Shown here: piece after piece, positions 45,407 to 54,768 of the stretch
Layout of the letters: the number at the start of each line of letters is the position of its first letter
Numbering within the stretch: the stretch's first letter is position 1
Assembly (NCBI GenBank): GCA_902556205.1
Contig: CACDVH010000003.1
Location: 1-64,000 of the forward strand
Source of the DNA: an uncultured Gammaproteobacteria bacterium
GTDB taxonomy: Bacteria > Pseudomonadota > Gammaproteobacteria > PS1 > Pseudothioglobaceae
Direction: 5' to 3'
Length of the DNA stretch: 64,000 bases
The notes under the pieces: generated by a model
Told to the model about the DNA's origin: nothing
What the model saw: only the letters and a program-made list of their open reading frames with translations
Database searches by the model: none
Position numbers and translations under genes: made by a program

Positions 45407-45928
45407 TTATTTTTCTTCAGACTCTTCAGCTGGCTTTTCTTCTGCTGCGGCTTCTTCTACTGGAGCTTCTGCTGCGGCTTCTTCTGCTGGAGCTTCTGCT
45501 GCGGCTTCTTCTACTGGAGCTTCTGCTGCGGCTTCTGCTGCGGCTTCTTCTGCAGCCAAAGCTGCTGCTGCTTCAGCAGCTTCCTTAGCCTCTAAGTCTG
45601 CCTTTGCTTTTTCTTCAGCAGCAATCTTTTTAGCTTTTTCGTCAGCCTTTTCTGCTTGCTTCGCTAATTGCTTTTCACGAATAGATGGATCTCTGTACTC
45701 TTTAACAAGTTGCTTTACGCGATCTGAAATCTGTGCTCCTTGCGAAATCCAGTGTGACAGTCTGTCTTCTTCAAGTTGAAGCCTGACTTCTTGTCCGCGA
45801 GCGACAGGATTAAAGTATCCAATGCGCTCGATGTAACCACTGTCTCTTCTTTTTCTAGAGTCTGTCGCTACAATCGAATAAAAAGGGTTTTTCTTGGCTC
45901 CACCTCGGGCTAGTCTAATCTTAACCAT
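45407..45928 (-). CDS. rpsP: 30S ribosomal protein S16 with long Ala/Glu-rich C-terminal extension
   Basis: 173 residues, about twice the usual 80-90. Residues 1-83 are ordinary S16 ([30 protein letters not shown]). Then comes about 90 residues of low-complexity sequence: first lysine-rich with [18 protein letters not shown], then Ala/Glu blocks EEAAAEAPV repeated in a 27-base period. The tail is strongly acidic and probably helical or disordered on the ribosome surface. The stop is directly before rimM. Confidence 0.95.
   Translation of the reverse strand: MVKIRLARGGAKKNPFYSIVATDSRKRRDSGYIERIGYFNPVARGQEVRLQLEEDRLSHWISQGAQISDRVKQLVKEYRDPSIREKQLAKQAEKADEKAKKIAAEEKAKADLEAKEAAEAAAALAAEEAAAEAAAEAPVEEAAAEAPAEEAAAEAPVEEAAAEEKPAEESEEK
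45440..45545 (-). repeat. 27-base tandem repeat in the rpsP extension
   Basis: On the minus strand it encodes EEAAAEAP followed by V or A. Equivalent positions recur at 45458, 45485 and 45512, a period of 27 bases. The repeats are nearly identical at the DNA level, so their number may vary by slippage. Confidence 0.88.
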
Positions 45929-45986
45929 GGGTTTTTTGCTCCTCTTTTAGATTGTTGAATTATTAAGGCGGCAAATTATATCAGTT

Positions 45987-47411
<1,425 letters not shown>

Positions 47412-47445
47412 CTATTTATTTAATCACCTAATAGCCAGTACAGTT

Positions 47446-50004
47446 ATGAAAGAAGCTTACCTAAAGCATTGCGATGAAAGAAAGTCAGAAAATCTTCCCC
47501 CTTTGGCGCTTGACGCCAAACAAACAAAATCAGTTATCGAAAGCCTTTTAGAAGGGAATGATGATGAATTTAATTTAAATCTTCTTACACACAGAGTACC
47601 GCCAGGGGTCGATGAAGCCGCCTATGTCAAGGCTGGTTTTCTTACTAGTGTCGCTAAGGGTGATGAAGCTTGTAATGCTATTTCGAAGAAACACGCTACT
47701 TTCTTATTAGGAACGATGCTGGGTGGATACAGTATTGCATCGTTAATCGACCTTCTTGATGACGAGGAAACTGCTGAAGCAGCCTGCGAAGCGCTCTCTC
47801 ATACAATTCTGATTTACGAGGCGCACCAACAAATCCTAGAAAAGTCCTCAAGCAACTCTTACGCTAAAAAAATAGTTGATTCATGGGCATCTGCTGACTG
47901 GTTCACATCGAAAGAGCCGCTCCCTGAAAGTATCAAGGTAACTGTTTTTCGTGTAGATGGGGAAACTAATACAGATGATCTGTCTCCAGCAACCGAGGCT
48001 TGGTCACGTCCTGATATTCCGCTTCATGCAAAAGCGATGCTCATCAAGAAAATGGATAAACCCCTTGAAAAAATTGAGGAACTCAAACAAAAAGGACTCC
48101 CTTTAGCCTATGTTGGTGATGTTGTCGGCACTGGATCTTCAAGAAAATCAGCTATCAACTCAGTATTATGGCACATGGGAGAGCCAATAGACTATATCCC
48201 AAACAAAAATAGTGGTGGAATAGTCCTTGGAGGGAAAATCGCACCAATCTTTTTTAATACGGCTGAGGACTCGGGCGCGCTTCCGATTCAGTGTGACGTT
48301 TCTGAACTAAAGATGGGTGATGAAATTACAATTTACCCATACGAGGGAATCATCAAAGACTCTTCTGGAGAAATCATCTCGAAATTTGACCTCGCCCCAA
48401 GCACAATGCCTGATGAAGTGAGAGCAGGCGGAAGAATCCCGCTAATTATTGGTAGAGGTCTAACCGACAAAACGAGATCAGAGTTGGGTTTAAAGGTCAG
48501 TGATGTATTTCTTCGTCCTATTGATCCAAAAAATAGCTCATTAGGTTTTACGCTGGCTCAAAAAATTGTCGGTAAAGCTTGTGGAGTAAAAGGAATCAGG
48601 CCAGGAACTTATTGTGAGCCTAGAATGAGTACCGTTGGTTCGCAAGATACAACTGGCGCAATGACTCGTGACGAGCTAAAAGAACTAGCCTGTCTAGGCT
48701 TTTCAGCGGACCTTGTAATGCAAAGTTTTTGTCATACAGCGGCTTACCCAAAACCAATTGATCTGGAACTTCAGCACACACTTCCAGACTTCATGCACTC
48801 TCGAGGCGGAGTGTCTCTCAAACCTGGAGATGGCATCATCCATTCTTGGTTAAACCGAATGTTGCTTCCGGACTCAGTTGGAACAGGAGGAGATTCGCAT
48901 ACACGCTTCCCAATAGGAATCAGCTTTCCAGCAGGCTCTGGCTTAGTTGCCTTTGGAGCGTCCATTGGCGTTTTACCTTTAGACATGCCAGAATCGGTTC
49001 TAGTCAGATTTAAAGGCGAAATGCAGCCGGGCATCACACTGAGAGACCTTGTCAACGCTATCCCTTATGTTGCTATTCAAAAAGGGTTATTGACGGTTGA
49101 TAAATCGAATAAAAAAAATATATTCTCTGGTCGTGTTCTAGAGATTGAAGGCCTTGGTGACCTTAAAGTCGAGCAGGCATTTGAGCTTGCGGATGCAACT
49201 GCAGAGCGTTCAGCAAATGGCTGCACGGTTAAGCTCAATAAAGAGCCTATTCAGGAATATCTTAACTCTAACATTATACTTCTTGGCTCAATGATTGACT
49301 CTGGCTATGACGATAAAAAAACAATAGCGAAGAGGATCCAGGATATGAAAAAATGGCTTGATAATCCTGAGCTTCTTGAGGCTGATGAAGATTGCGAATA
49401 TGCAGAAGTAATTGAAATTGATCTTTCAGAAATTAAAGAACCAATTTTGGCGTGCCCTAATGATCCAGATGATGTCAGGCTTCTTTCATCGGTAGCCAAA
49501 ACCTCTATTGATGAAGTCTTTATAGGGTCTTGTATGACGAATATTGGGCACTTTAGAGCAGCAGCTCAACTTCTTAAGGATAAATCTGAGCTGAATACTG
49601 TCTTGTGGGTAGTTCCGCCAACAAGGATGGACGAAAAACAATTAAGGGCAGAGGGAATTTACGAGACATTCGAGCGCCTGACAGACAAAACTGAAGTCCC
49701 TGGCTGCTCTCTTTGTATGGGTAATCAAGCTAGGGTAGAAGAAGGTGCATCAGTTGTATCTACTTCAACAAGAAATTTTCCAAATCGACTTGGTGATAAT
49801 AGTGATGTCTTTTTGGCATCTGCTGAGGTTGCTGCAATCTCAGCAAAATTAGGTTACATTCCCACTCCTGAGGAGTATCTATCATTAATGAAAGATATTG
49901 AACCTTTGTCTGGTGAAATTTATCAATACCTTAACTTTGATCAGATTGCAGATTATCAAGAATCTTCATCTAATGTCGCACTCGAAGTAATCCTCCAAAG
50001 CTAA
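47446..50004 (+). CDS. acnB: Aconitate hydratase B
   Basis: 852 residues in the AcnB order: HEAT-like N-terminal domain, swivelling domain ([27 protein letters not shown]), then the three cluster-binding domains. The [4Fe-4S] cysteines are in [10 protein letters not shown] and GCSLCMGNQ, with the first in [10 protein letters not shown]. It isomerises citrate in the TCA cycle and, in E. coli, can act as an iron-sensing RNA-binding protein. It ends in a strong bidirectional terminator. It is divergent from purB, with a 95-base gap. Confidence 0.97.
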   Translation: MKEAYLKHCDERKSENLPPLALDAKQTKSVIESLLEGNDDEFNLNLLTHRVPPGVDEAAYVKAGFLTSVAKGDEACNAISKKHATFLLGTMLGGYSIASLIDLLDDEETAEAACEALSHTILIYEAHQQILEKSSSNSYAKKIVDSWASADWFTSKEPLPESIKVTVFRVDGETNTDDLSPATEAWSRPDIPLHAKAMLIKKMDKPLEKIEELKQKGLPLAYVGDVVGTGSSRKSAINSVLWHMGEPIDYIPNKNSGGIVLGGKIAPIFFNTAEDSGALPIQCDVSELKMGDEITIYPYEGIIKDSSGEIISKFDLAPSTMPDEVRAGGRIPLIIGRGLTDKTRSELGLKVSDVFLRPIDPKNSSLGFTLAQKIVGKACGVKGIRPGTYCEPRMSTVGSQDTTGAMTRDELKELACLGFSADLVMQSFCHTAAYPKPIDLELQHTLPDFMHSRGGVSLKPGDGIIHSWLNRMLLPDSVGTGGDSHTRFPIGISFPAGSGLVAFGASIGVLPLDMPESVLVRFKGEMQPGITLRDLVNAIPYVAIQKGLLTVDKSNKKNIFSGRVLEIEGLGDLKVEQAFELADATAERSANGCTVKLNKEPIQEYLNSNIILLGSMIDSGYDDKKTIAKRIQDMKKWLDNPELLEADEDCEYAEVIEIDLSEIKEPILACPNDPDDVRLLSSVAKTSIDEVFIGSCMTNIGHFRAAAQLLKDKSELNTVLWVVPPTRMDEKQLRAEGIYETFERLTDKTEVPGCSLCMGNQARVEEGASVVSTSTRNFPNRLGDNSDVFLASAEVAAISAKLGYIPTPEEYLSLMKDIEPLSGEIYQYLNFDQIADYQESSSNVALEVILQS

Positions 50005-50016
50005 AAACTGGGCAAT

Positions 50017-50044
50017 AAAAAAGCCGCTTTATGCGGCTTTTTTT
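50017..50044 (+). terminator. Bidirectional Rho-independent terminator between acnB and rpmG
   Basis: AAAAAGCCGC-TTTAT-GCGGCTTTTTTT. The A run upstream also provides a T run on the minus strand, so it can stop both acnB and the rpmB-rpmG pair. Confidence 0.92.
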
Positions 50045-50063
50045 AATTCTGTCAAAAAAAGAA

Positions 50064-50219
50064 TTACTTGATCTTAGCTTCTTTATACATCACGTGTTTT
50101 CTAACTACTGGATCAAATTTTTTAACTTCAACCTTTTCTGGATGAATTCTCTTATTTTTTGTTGTAGTGTAATAGTGACCTGTGTCAGCTGAAGAAACTA
50201 GTTTAATTTTCTCTCTCAT
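50064..50219 (-). CDS. rpmG: 50S ribosomal protein L33
   Basis: 51 residues starting at ATG with AGGAG upstream. [19 protein letters not shown] is the classic L33 start, and it has [19 protein letters not shown] in the middle. The zinc cysteines of some L33 proteins are absent (C- type), as in E. coli. It lies ten bases after rpmB, the normal rpmB-rpmG pair. It was found by reading the strand directly. Confidence 0.96.
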   Translation of the reverse strand: MREKIKLVSSADTGHYYTTTKNKRIHPEKVEVKKFDPVVRKHVMYKEAKIK

Positions 50220-50229
50220 AAATTACTCC

Positions 50230-50466
50230 TTATACCTTTTCACCGCGACCACGGATCTCTTCTAGAACAGCGTCGATACCCTTCTTATCAATGACACGAA
50301 GGCCACGCGCAGATAATTTAAGCTTTACAAAGCGATTTTCCGCCTCAACCCAAAAACGATGAGTATGAAGGTTAGGATAAAAACGGCGACGTGTTTTATT
50401 ATTGGCGTGCGAGACGTTATTTCCGCTTATTGGTCTCTTACCAGTTACTTGACATACTTTAGACAT
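50230..50466 (-). CDS. rpmB: 50S ribosomal protein L28
   Basis: 78 residues, as in E. coli. [20 protein letters not shown] at the N-terminus, and [10 protein letters not shown] and [16 protein letters not shown] in the middle, match L28. Together with rpmG it is a two-gene ribosomal operon ending in the terminator shared with acnB. Confidence 0.97.
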   Translation of the reverse strand: MSKVCQVTGKRPISGNNVSHANNKTRRRFYPNLHTHRFWVEAENRFVKLKLSARGLRVIDKKGIDAVLEEIRGRGEKV

Positions 50467-50579
50467 TACGACTACCTAATGAAATTTCTAAAAAGTGAGA
50501 ATTATACGCAAAAAAATGGAGTTTTTTTAAATAAATTTTATATACTTTATTCATAAAAACGGTATCATACCAATCTTTT

Positions 50580-50669
50580 GGAGGGATGGCAGAGCGGTTG
50601 AATGCACTGGTCTTGAAAACCAGCAAGGGCTAATACCCTTCCAGGGTTCGAATCCCTGTCCCTCCACCA
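50580..50669 (+). tRNA. tRNA-Ser (anticodon UGA)
   Basis: The acceptor stem GGAGGGA pairs with TCCCTCC, and CCA is encoded (50667-50669). The anticodon loop is CTTGAAA within the CTGGT/ACCAG stem, reading UCA codons. The long variable arm GGGCTAATACCC is a serine (class II) feature, and the T arm has GGTTCGAATCC. Length is 90 bases. The discriminator base is A instead of the G usual for E. coli tRNA-Ser. The 167 bases after it hold no gene that I can support. Confidence 0.96.
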
Positions 50670-50836
50670 CGCAAACACCTCAATTAGAACAGTTCTTTTT
50701 ATTAAGATTTCAATGGTAATTAATTTATAATTGTTTAAGTAGTAATGTTTTTATTCACTAAACAAAATTTAAACATCTACCCTCTAAAATATTTAAGCTA
50801 ATTAATCAAATTTTAAACTAACTAAAGAATGAAACA

Positions 50837-51448
50837 ATGAAGGCAGTGGTTATTATTGCATCTTGGAGTAGTGGGTCAACTGCAGTTACAGGCTATCTAG
50901 ATAAATGTGGCGCATATTCTTGCCCACCTCATCTTAATACTATTGATAAACGCACGCCCAATTCATATGAGTCGATAGAATATGGTACTGAGCTTGCAAA
51001 GCTATTTGATAAATATACTTTTAAGGAGATAGGAAAATCTGAAGATTTTGTAAATTTTTTTGAAGCCTGGTGGGCAGAGGAGTGTTCTAAGGCAGAGAAA
51101 CTAGATTGCAACTCTATAGTTCTTAAGCACCCACTTCAAACATTTGTTCTTCCGTATCTTAAAAAAAAATTAAATCCCTCGTTCATTTTTGTTACACGCC
51201 CATTTGAAGAAATAGGAAGAACACAGATTCGAAGAAACTGGCACCCAATTATGGGTGAGGATGGAGCCAAACATATATATTCCGTAGCCTATAATTTTTT
51301 TACTTTAAGCTCAAGTCCTTTTATTTCAGTTCCATTTAATGCTTTCAAAACTGATGCAGAATTGAGAAATAAGATGCTTGATTTTATTGGACTTTCGCCA
51401 TCAGAAAAACAAATCCAGAGTGCTGAATCATTTCTTCGTAAAGAATAG
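50837..51448 (+). CDS. Sulfotransferase-like P-loop protein
   Basis: 203 residues. A glycine/serine-rich phosphosulfate-binding loop near the start (ASWSSGSTAVTGYLD) and a central strand VTRPFEEIGRTQIRRNW, which resembles the 3'-phosphate-binding loop of sulfotransferases, point to this family. It ends with LDFIGLSPSEKQI, as in related proteins. No signal peptide. It is isolated between tRNA-Ser and the HAD gene. The acceptor is unknown; members in marine bacteria often modify surface sugars. A kinase-like reading of the loop cannot be excluded. Confidence 0.6.
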   Translation: MKAVVIIASWSSGSTAVTGYLDKCGAYSCPPHLNTIDKRTPNSYESIEYGTELAKLFDKYTFKEIGKSEDFVNFFEAWWAEECSKAEKLDCNSIVLKHPLQTFVLPYLKKKLNPSFIFVTRPFEEIGRTQIRRNWHPIMGEDGAKHIYSVAYNFFTLSSSPFISVPFNAFKTDAELRNKMLDFIGLSPSEKQIQSAESFLRKE

Positions 51449-51597
51449 CTCATTAATTAACTTTTCTAACTCAGCTAATAAGTCTAGCCATAGTAATATT
51501 CCCTCATACTCAAAAATATTAATTTTTAATAGAATCAAAACTCCTAATCTTCATTTAATCTCCATCTTAAGAACTTATCGTTGATTAAAATAAAGTT

Positions 51598-52272
51598 ATG
51601 TCAATAATAACAAAAGCAATACTCTTCGGATCCATTGGGACAATAGTTGAAACTTCTGAGCTCCAGCGCAGATCATTTAATCAAGCCTTTTCTGAAGCAG
51701 GTCTTGACTGGAATTGGACACTTGAGGAATATCAAAAAATGCTCACCAAGTCTGGTGGACGAAATCGTATAAATGATTTTGCAAATCAGCGTGGAATTAA
51801 GGTCAATGCCGATGCACTTCATCTAAGAAAAACTGAGATCTTCGATAAGATGATGAGCGATGAAAAAATCTCTCCTCGCCCTGGAGTCGCTAATTTAATT
51901 ACTTATGCTCTCGATAATGGTATTCATCTGGCATTCGTAACGAGTACATCCACAGCCAACATTGACGCTATGTTCTTTGCACTGAATAACCAAATTAAAA
52001 AAAGTGACTTTAGTTTCATTGGCAATGACAAGCTTGTCTCTCAGCCAAAACCCAATTCAGAGATTTACCTCAAAGCTCTCTCTGAGCTTAAACTTAACGC
52101 AGAGGATTGTATTGCAATAGAGGACACCGAAGTCAGCATGAGATCAGCTATTGATGCCAACTTGAAATGCATTGCATTTCCTGGGGCAATGGCTCATGAA
52201 AACGACTTTAGCGATGCTTACCTTGAAACCAGAGACCTTTCTCCAAGTCATTTATTTGAAAATCAGATTTAA
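51598..52272 (+). CDS. HAD-superfamily protein (CbbY/beta-phosphoglucomutase-like) lacking motif I aspartates
   Basis: 224 residues with the CbbY-type layout: cap region around residues 18-85 (LQRRSFNQAFSEAGLDWNW), motif II in AFVTSTSTAN, the motif III lysine in SQPKPNSEIYLKAL, and the motif IV acidic pair in CIAIEDTEVSMRSAID. Motif I, normally FDLDGT, is FGSIGT: both catalytic aspartates are gone. Codons GGA TCC ATT encode the change, so it is not an end-of-read effect. It is unlikely to work as a phosphatase or mutase by the usual mechanism; a binding or regulatory role is possible. Confidence 0.8.
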   Translation: MSIITKAILFGSIGTIVETSELQRRSFNQAFSEAGLDWNWTLEEYQKMLTKSGGRNRINDFANQRGIKVNADALHLRKTEIFDKMMSDEKISPRPGVANLITYALDNGIHLAFVTSTSTANIDAMFFALNNQIKKSDFSFIGNDKLVSQPKPNSEIYLKALSELKLNAEDCIAIEDTEVSMRSAIDANLKCIAFPGAMAHENDFSDAYLETRDLSPSHLFENQI

Positions 52273-52295
52273 CGCCAAAAAAAAATCAAATTATC

Positions 52296-52318
52296 TATAA
52301 TGTATTTGCAGTTGCAAA
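52296..52318 (+). promoter_or_regulatory. TATAAT box and adjoining palindrome upstream of glnK
   Basis: TATAAT (52296-52301) is followed by the perfect palindrome TTTGCA-GT-TGCAAA (52305-52318), which would lie just around the transcription start and might be an operator. A consensus sigma-54 or NtrC site is not evident. It precedes the glnK-amtB pair. Confidence 0.3.
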
Positions 52319-52358
52319 GAAGTGACTGTTTTATAGCAATGTAGCTTCCAAGGAGCCA

Positions 52359-52400
52359 ATGTCGGATATTATTTCCAAGATGTCTACGGAAGATATTTAA
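52359..52400 (+). CDS. Possible 13-residue leader peptide upstream of glnK
   Basis: AAGGAG, three bases before the ATG, gives a very short frame of 13 codons (MSDIISKMSTEDI) ending 16 bases before glnK. The ribosome site is stronger than that of glnK itself, so the peptide could be translated and couple to glnK. It may also be chance; no attenuator hairpin is obvious. Confidence 0.25.
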   Translation: MSDIISKMSTEDI

Positions 52401-52416
52401 AGTTCAAGGAAGAAAA

Positions 52417-52755
52417 GTGAAATTAGTTACAGCAATTTTAAGGCCAGAGAATCTAGATAAAGTTAGAGAGGCGCTTTGTGATGTCGATATACCAGGCATG
52501 ACAGTAACTGAAGTTAAAGGCTTTGGAAAACAAAAAGGCCACACGGAGTTGTATCGTGGCACTGAGTTTACCGTTGAGTTTGTTCACAAAGTGAAACTTG
52601 AAATCGCAATTTCAAATAAAAATTTGGATCTGCTAATTAATACAATTAGCGATATCGCTCGTTCCGGAAAAAAAGGTGATGGCAAAATCTTTGTCACTGA
52701 CATCGAAAAAGTAGTTCGTATTCGCACAGGCGAAACGGACCACGACGCACTTTAG
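52417..52755 (+). CDS. glnK: Nitrogen regulatory protein PII (GlnK type) with Phe at position 51
   Basis: 112 residues, the standard PII length, from a GTG start. VTEVKGFGKQKGH, the T-loop ELYRGTEF, and the C-terminal GDGKIFVTDIEKVVRIRTGE are diagnostic. Residue 51 is the tyrosine that GlnD uridylylates in most proteobacteria; here the codon is TTT (Phe). Tyr46 and the ATP/2-oxoglutarate-binding residues are kept. It sits nine bases upstream of amtB. The T-loop should still bind AmtB, but nitrogen signalling by uridylylation should be lost at this site. Confidence 0.93.
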   Translation: MKLVTAILRPENLDKVREALCDVDIPGMTVTEVKGFGKQKGHTELYRGTEFTVEFVHKVKLEIAISNKNLDLLINTISDIARSGKKGDGKIFVTDIEKVVRIRTGETDHDAL

Positions 52756-52764
52756 GAGAGCTCA

Positions 52765-54036
52765 ATGAAAAAATTTATACTATTGGCTTTATTGCCAATG
52801 ACTGCTTTTGCGGACGTCATAAATGGCGCCGATACGGCCTGGATCATGACATCTACTGCCCTAGTCTTGTTTATGACGCTTCCAGGACTGGCACTTTTCT
52901 ATGGCGGACTTGTCCGCTCAAATAATATTTTATCTGTCCTGATGCAATGTTTTGCTATTGCTGGAATTGTTAGCATCTTATGGTTTGTTGCTGGATACAG
53001 CCTTGCATTCTCAGGCGACAACCCATTTATAGGCAATCTATCTAACTTTATGCTAGCTCAAGTCAGTATCGATAGTGTGAGTGGCTCAATTCCAGAGTCG
53101 CTCTTTGCAATGTTTCAGATGACATTTGCCATTATAACGCCGGCCCTCATCGTGGGTGGTTTTGCAGAGAGAATGAAGTTCTCTGCTGTACTATTGTTTA
53201 GTAGCATTTGGTTATTTGTCGTTTATGCTCCAATTACTCACTGGGTATGGGGCGGAGGATGGCTTGGCGATACCCTTGATTATGCTGGAGGAACAGTCGT
53301 TCACATCACTGCAGGAGTTGCTGCTTTGGTCGCAGCTATTGTGCTTGGCCCAAGACAGGAGTTTCTTAAAAAGCCAATTCCCCCTCACAACATGACGATG
53401 ACTTTTATAGGCGCTGCAATGCTTTGGGTTGGATGGTTTGGATTTAATGGTGGATCTGCTCTCTCTGCTGGTGGAGATGCTGCAATGGCAATTCTTGCTA
53501 CTCATATATCTGCAGCAGCAGGTGCTATGACCTGGATGTTCTATGAATGGGTCAAATTTGGAAAACCAACCGCACTCGGTTCAGTAACGGGTATGGTTGC
53601 AGGACTTGGAACCATTACTCCTGCCTCTGGCTTTGTGGGCCCTGCTGGAGCCTTAGTGATTGGAATTATTGCTGGTGCTGTATGTTTCAATGCAGTCATC
53701 ATGATCAAACAAAAGTTCAAAATTGATGACTCGCTTGATGTATTTCCAGTTCATGGAGTTGGTGGCATATGCGGAACAATTTTGGTTGGATTTTTTGCAT
53801 CAAAAGAACTTGGAATTTTTTCAGGCCAAGGCGGCTGGAGTCATGAAGCAATTGTTATCAGTGACCAATTACAGATTCAATTAACTGCTGTAGTGGCTAC
53901 CGCAGCATACACTGCATTAGCAACATTCGTGATTCTTAAAATTGTTGATGTAGTGACTGGATTGAGAGTGGATTCACAGACTGAAACTCAAGGTCTTGAC
54001 CTTGATAGTCATGGAGAGACGGGATACAACCTTTAA
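52765..54036 (+). CDS. amtB: Ammonium transporter AmtB
   Basis: 423 residues with a cleavable N-terminal signal peptide (KKFILLALLPMTAFA) followed by 11 helices. DTAWIMTSTALVLFMTLPGL, LFYGGLVRSNNILS, the twin-His region HITAGVAALVAA and PVHGVGGICG are signature motifs. It imports ammonium across the inner membrane and is controlled by GlnK binding; the genes are adjacent. A strong terminator follows. Confidence 0.97.
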   Translation: MKKFILLALLPMTAFADVINGADTAWIMTSTALVLFMTLPGLALFYGGLVRSNNILSVLMQCFAIAGIVSILWFVAGYSLAFSGDNPFIGNLSNFMLAQVSIDSVSGSIPESLFAMFQMTFAIITPALIVGGFAERMKFSAVLLFSSIWLFVVYAPITHWVWGGGWLGDTLDYAGGTVVHITAGVAALVAAIVLGPRQEFLKKPIPPHNMTMTFIGAAMLWVGWFGFNGGSALSAGGDAAMAILATHISAAAGAMTWMFYEWVKFGKPTALGSVTGMVAGLGTITPASGFVGPAGALVIGIIAGAVCFNAVIMIKQKFKIDDSLDVFPVHGVGGICGTILVGFFASKELGIFSGQGGWSHEAIVISDQLQIQLTAVVATAAYTALATFVILKIVDVVTGLRVDSQTETQGLDLDSHGETGYNL

Positions 54037-54061
54037 TCCTAGCCTCTTAAGTAAAGAAATT

Positions 54062-54087
54062 AAAAGCCGGCATTTGCCGGCTTTTTT
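54062..54087 (+). terminator. Rho-independent terminator after amtB
   Basis: AAAGCCGGC-ATTT-GCCGGCTTTTTT: 8-bp GC-rich stem and a run of six T. It lies about 25 bases after the amtB stop. Confidence 0.93.
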
Positions 54088-54159
54088 ACTATGAAAAAAA
54101 ATTAATGGAATGATAAAAAAACCTATAATAAAATTTCCTTGAAAATTCATTACTTATTT

Positions 54160-54762
54160 ATGTACTCTAAATCAATTTATAAAAATAAATTAAATCATTT
54201 TTTAACTCTAGTTCTCATGTCTTTATTAATGCTCGCATTCAATACAAAGACTTTTGCAGATGAGGAGACTCTCTCTTACCCATTTAATGCTGATAGTGGG
54301 AGATACTGGCAGTACGTTAGTGACCGCGTTATGGGTGGAGTCTCAGATGGTCAAGTGGCACTTGAGCAAGACGGAGAAATGTATTATGCAAGACTTACAG
54401 GGAACGTTAGCACCGCAAATAATGGCGGCTTCATACAGTTGCGCGCCAGTGTCTCTTTTGCAAACTCAGAAAAAGAGGGAAAAAACCTCCAAGGTGTTCG
54501 TCTCAATGTAAGAGGAAATGGAGAAACCTACTACATACATATTAGAACCAATGAAAGCTGGTCTCCCTCTGACTATTATGCTACAACTTTCAAAGCTGAT
54601 GCAGATTGGAAAATGATTGACCTACCTTTTAAAACATTTAAAAGGAGATGGTCAAAGGGCTCAGTTCTTGATCCACAAAAAATTAGAAGCTTTGGTATTG
54701 TTGCCTATGGCAGAGATCATATTTCAGATGTTTCAGTATCCACCATAGAGTTTTACTATTGA
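54160..54762 (+). CDS. CIA30-domain protein, secreted or periplasmic
   Basis: 200 residues from the ATG at 54160 (an in-frame TTG at 54139 is also possible). An N-terminal signal segment (about residues 12-30, ending near TKTFA) is followed by the CIA30 core: WQYVSDRVMGGVSDG, NNGGFIQLRA, GVRLNVRGNGETYYIHI, and an FGIVAYGR motif near the end. CIA30 in eukaryotes assists complex I assembly; in bacteria it is a carbohydrate-binding-like fold of unknown role. It lies six bases before the second dimethylglycine dehydrogenase-like gene, so they are probably co-transcribed. Confidence 0.8.
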   Translation: MYSKSIYKNKLNHFLTLVLMSLLMLAFNTKTFADEETLSYPFNADSGRYWQYVSDRVMGGVSDGQVALEQDGEMYYARLTGNVSTANNGGFIQLRASVSFANSEKEGKNLQGVRLNVRGNGETYYIHIRTNESWSPSDYYATTFKADADWKMIDLPFKTFKRRWSKGSVLDPQKIRSFGIVAYGRDHISDVSVSTIEFYY

Positions 54763-54768
54763 TAATAA

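Noticed and set aside
45440-45545. Possible CRISPR-like array
   Set aside because: The repeat is a 27-base in-frame coding repeat without spacers and belongs to rpsP; no cas genes are in the window.
45390-45779. Ser/Ala-rich 129-residue frame opposite rpsP
   Set aside because: It is the complement of the Ala/Glu repeat tail of S16; low complexity on the reverse strand arises automatically.
51378-51584. Open frame of 68 residues overlapping the end of the sulfotransferase-like gene
   Set aside because: No family resemblance, no ribosome site and overlaps a real gene out of frame; the 149 bases to 51597 look non-coding.
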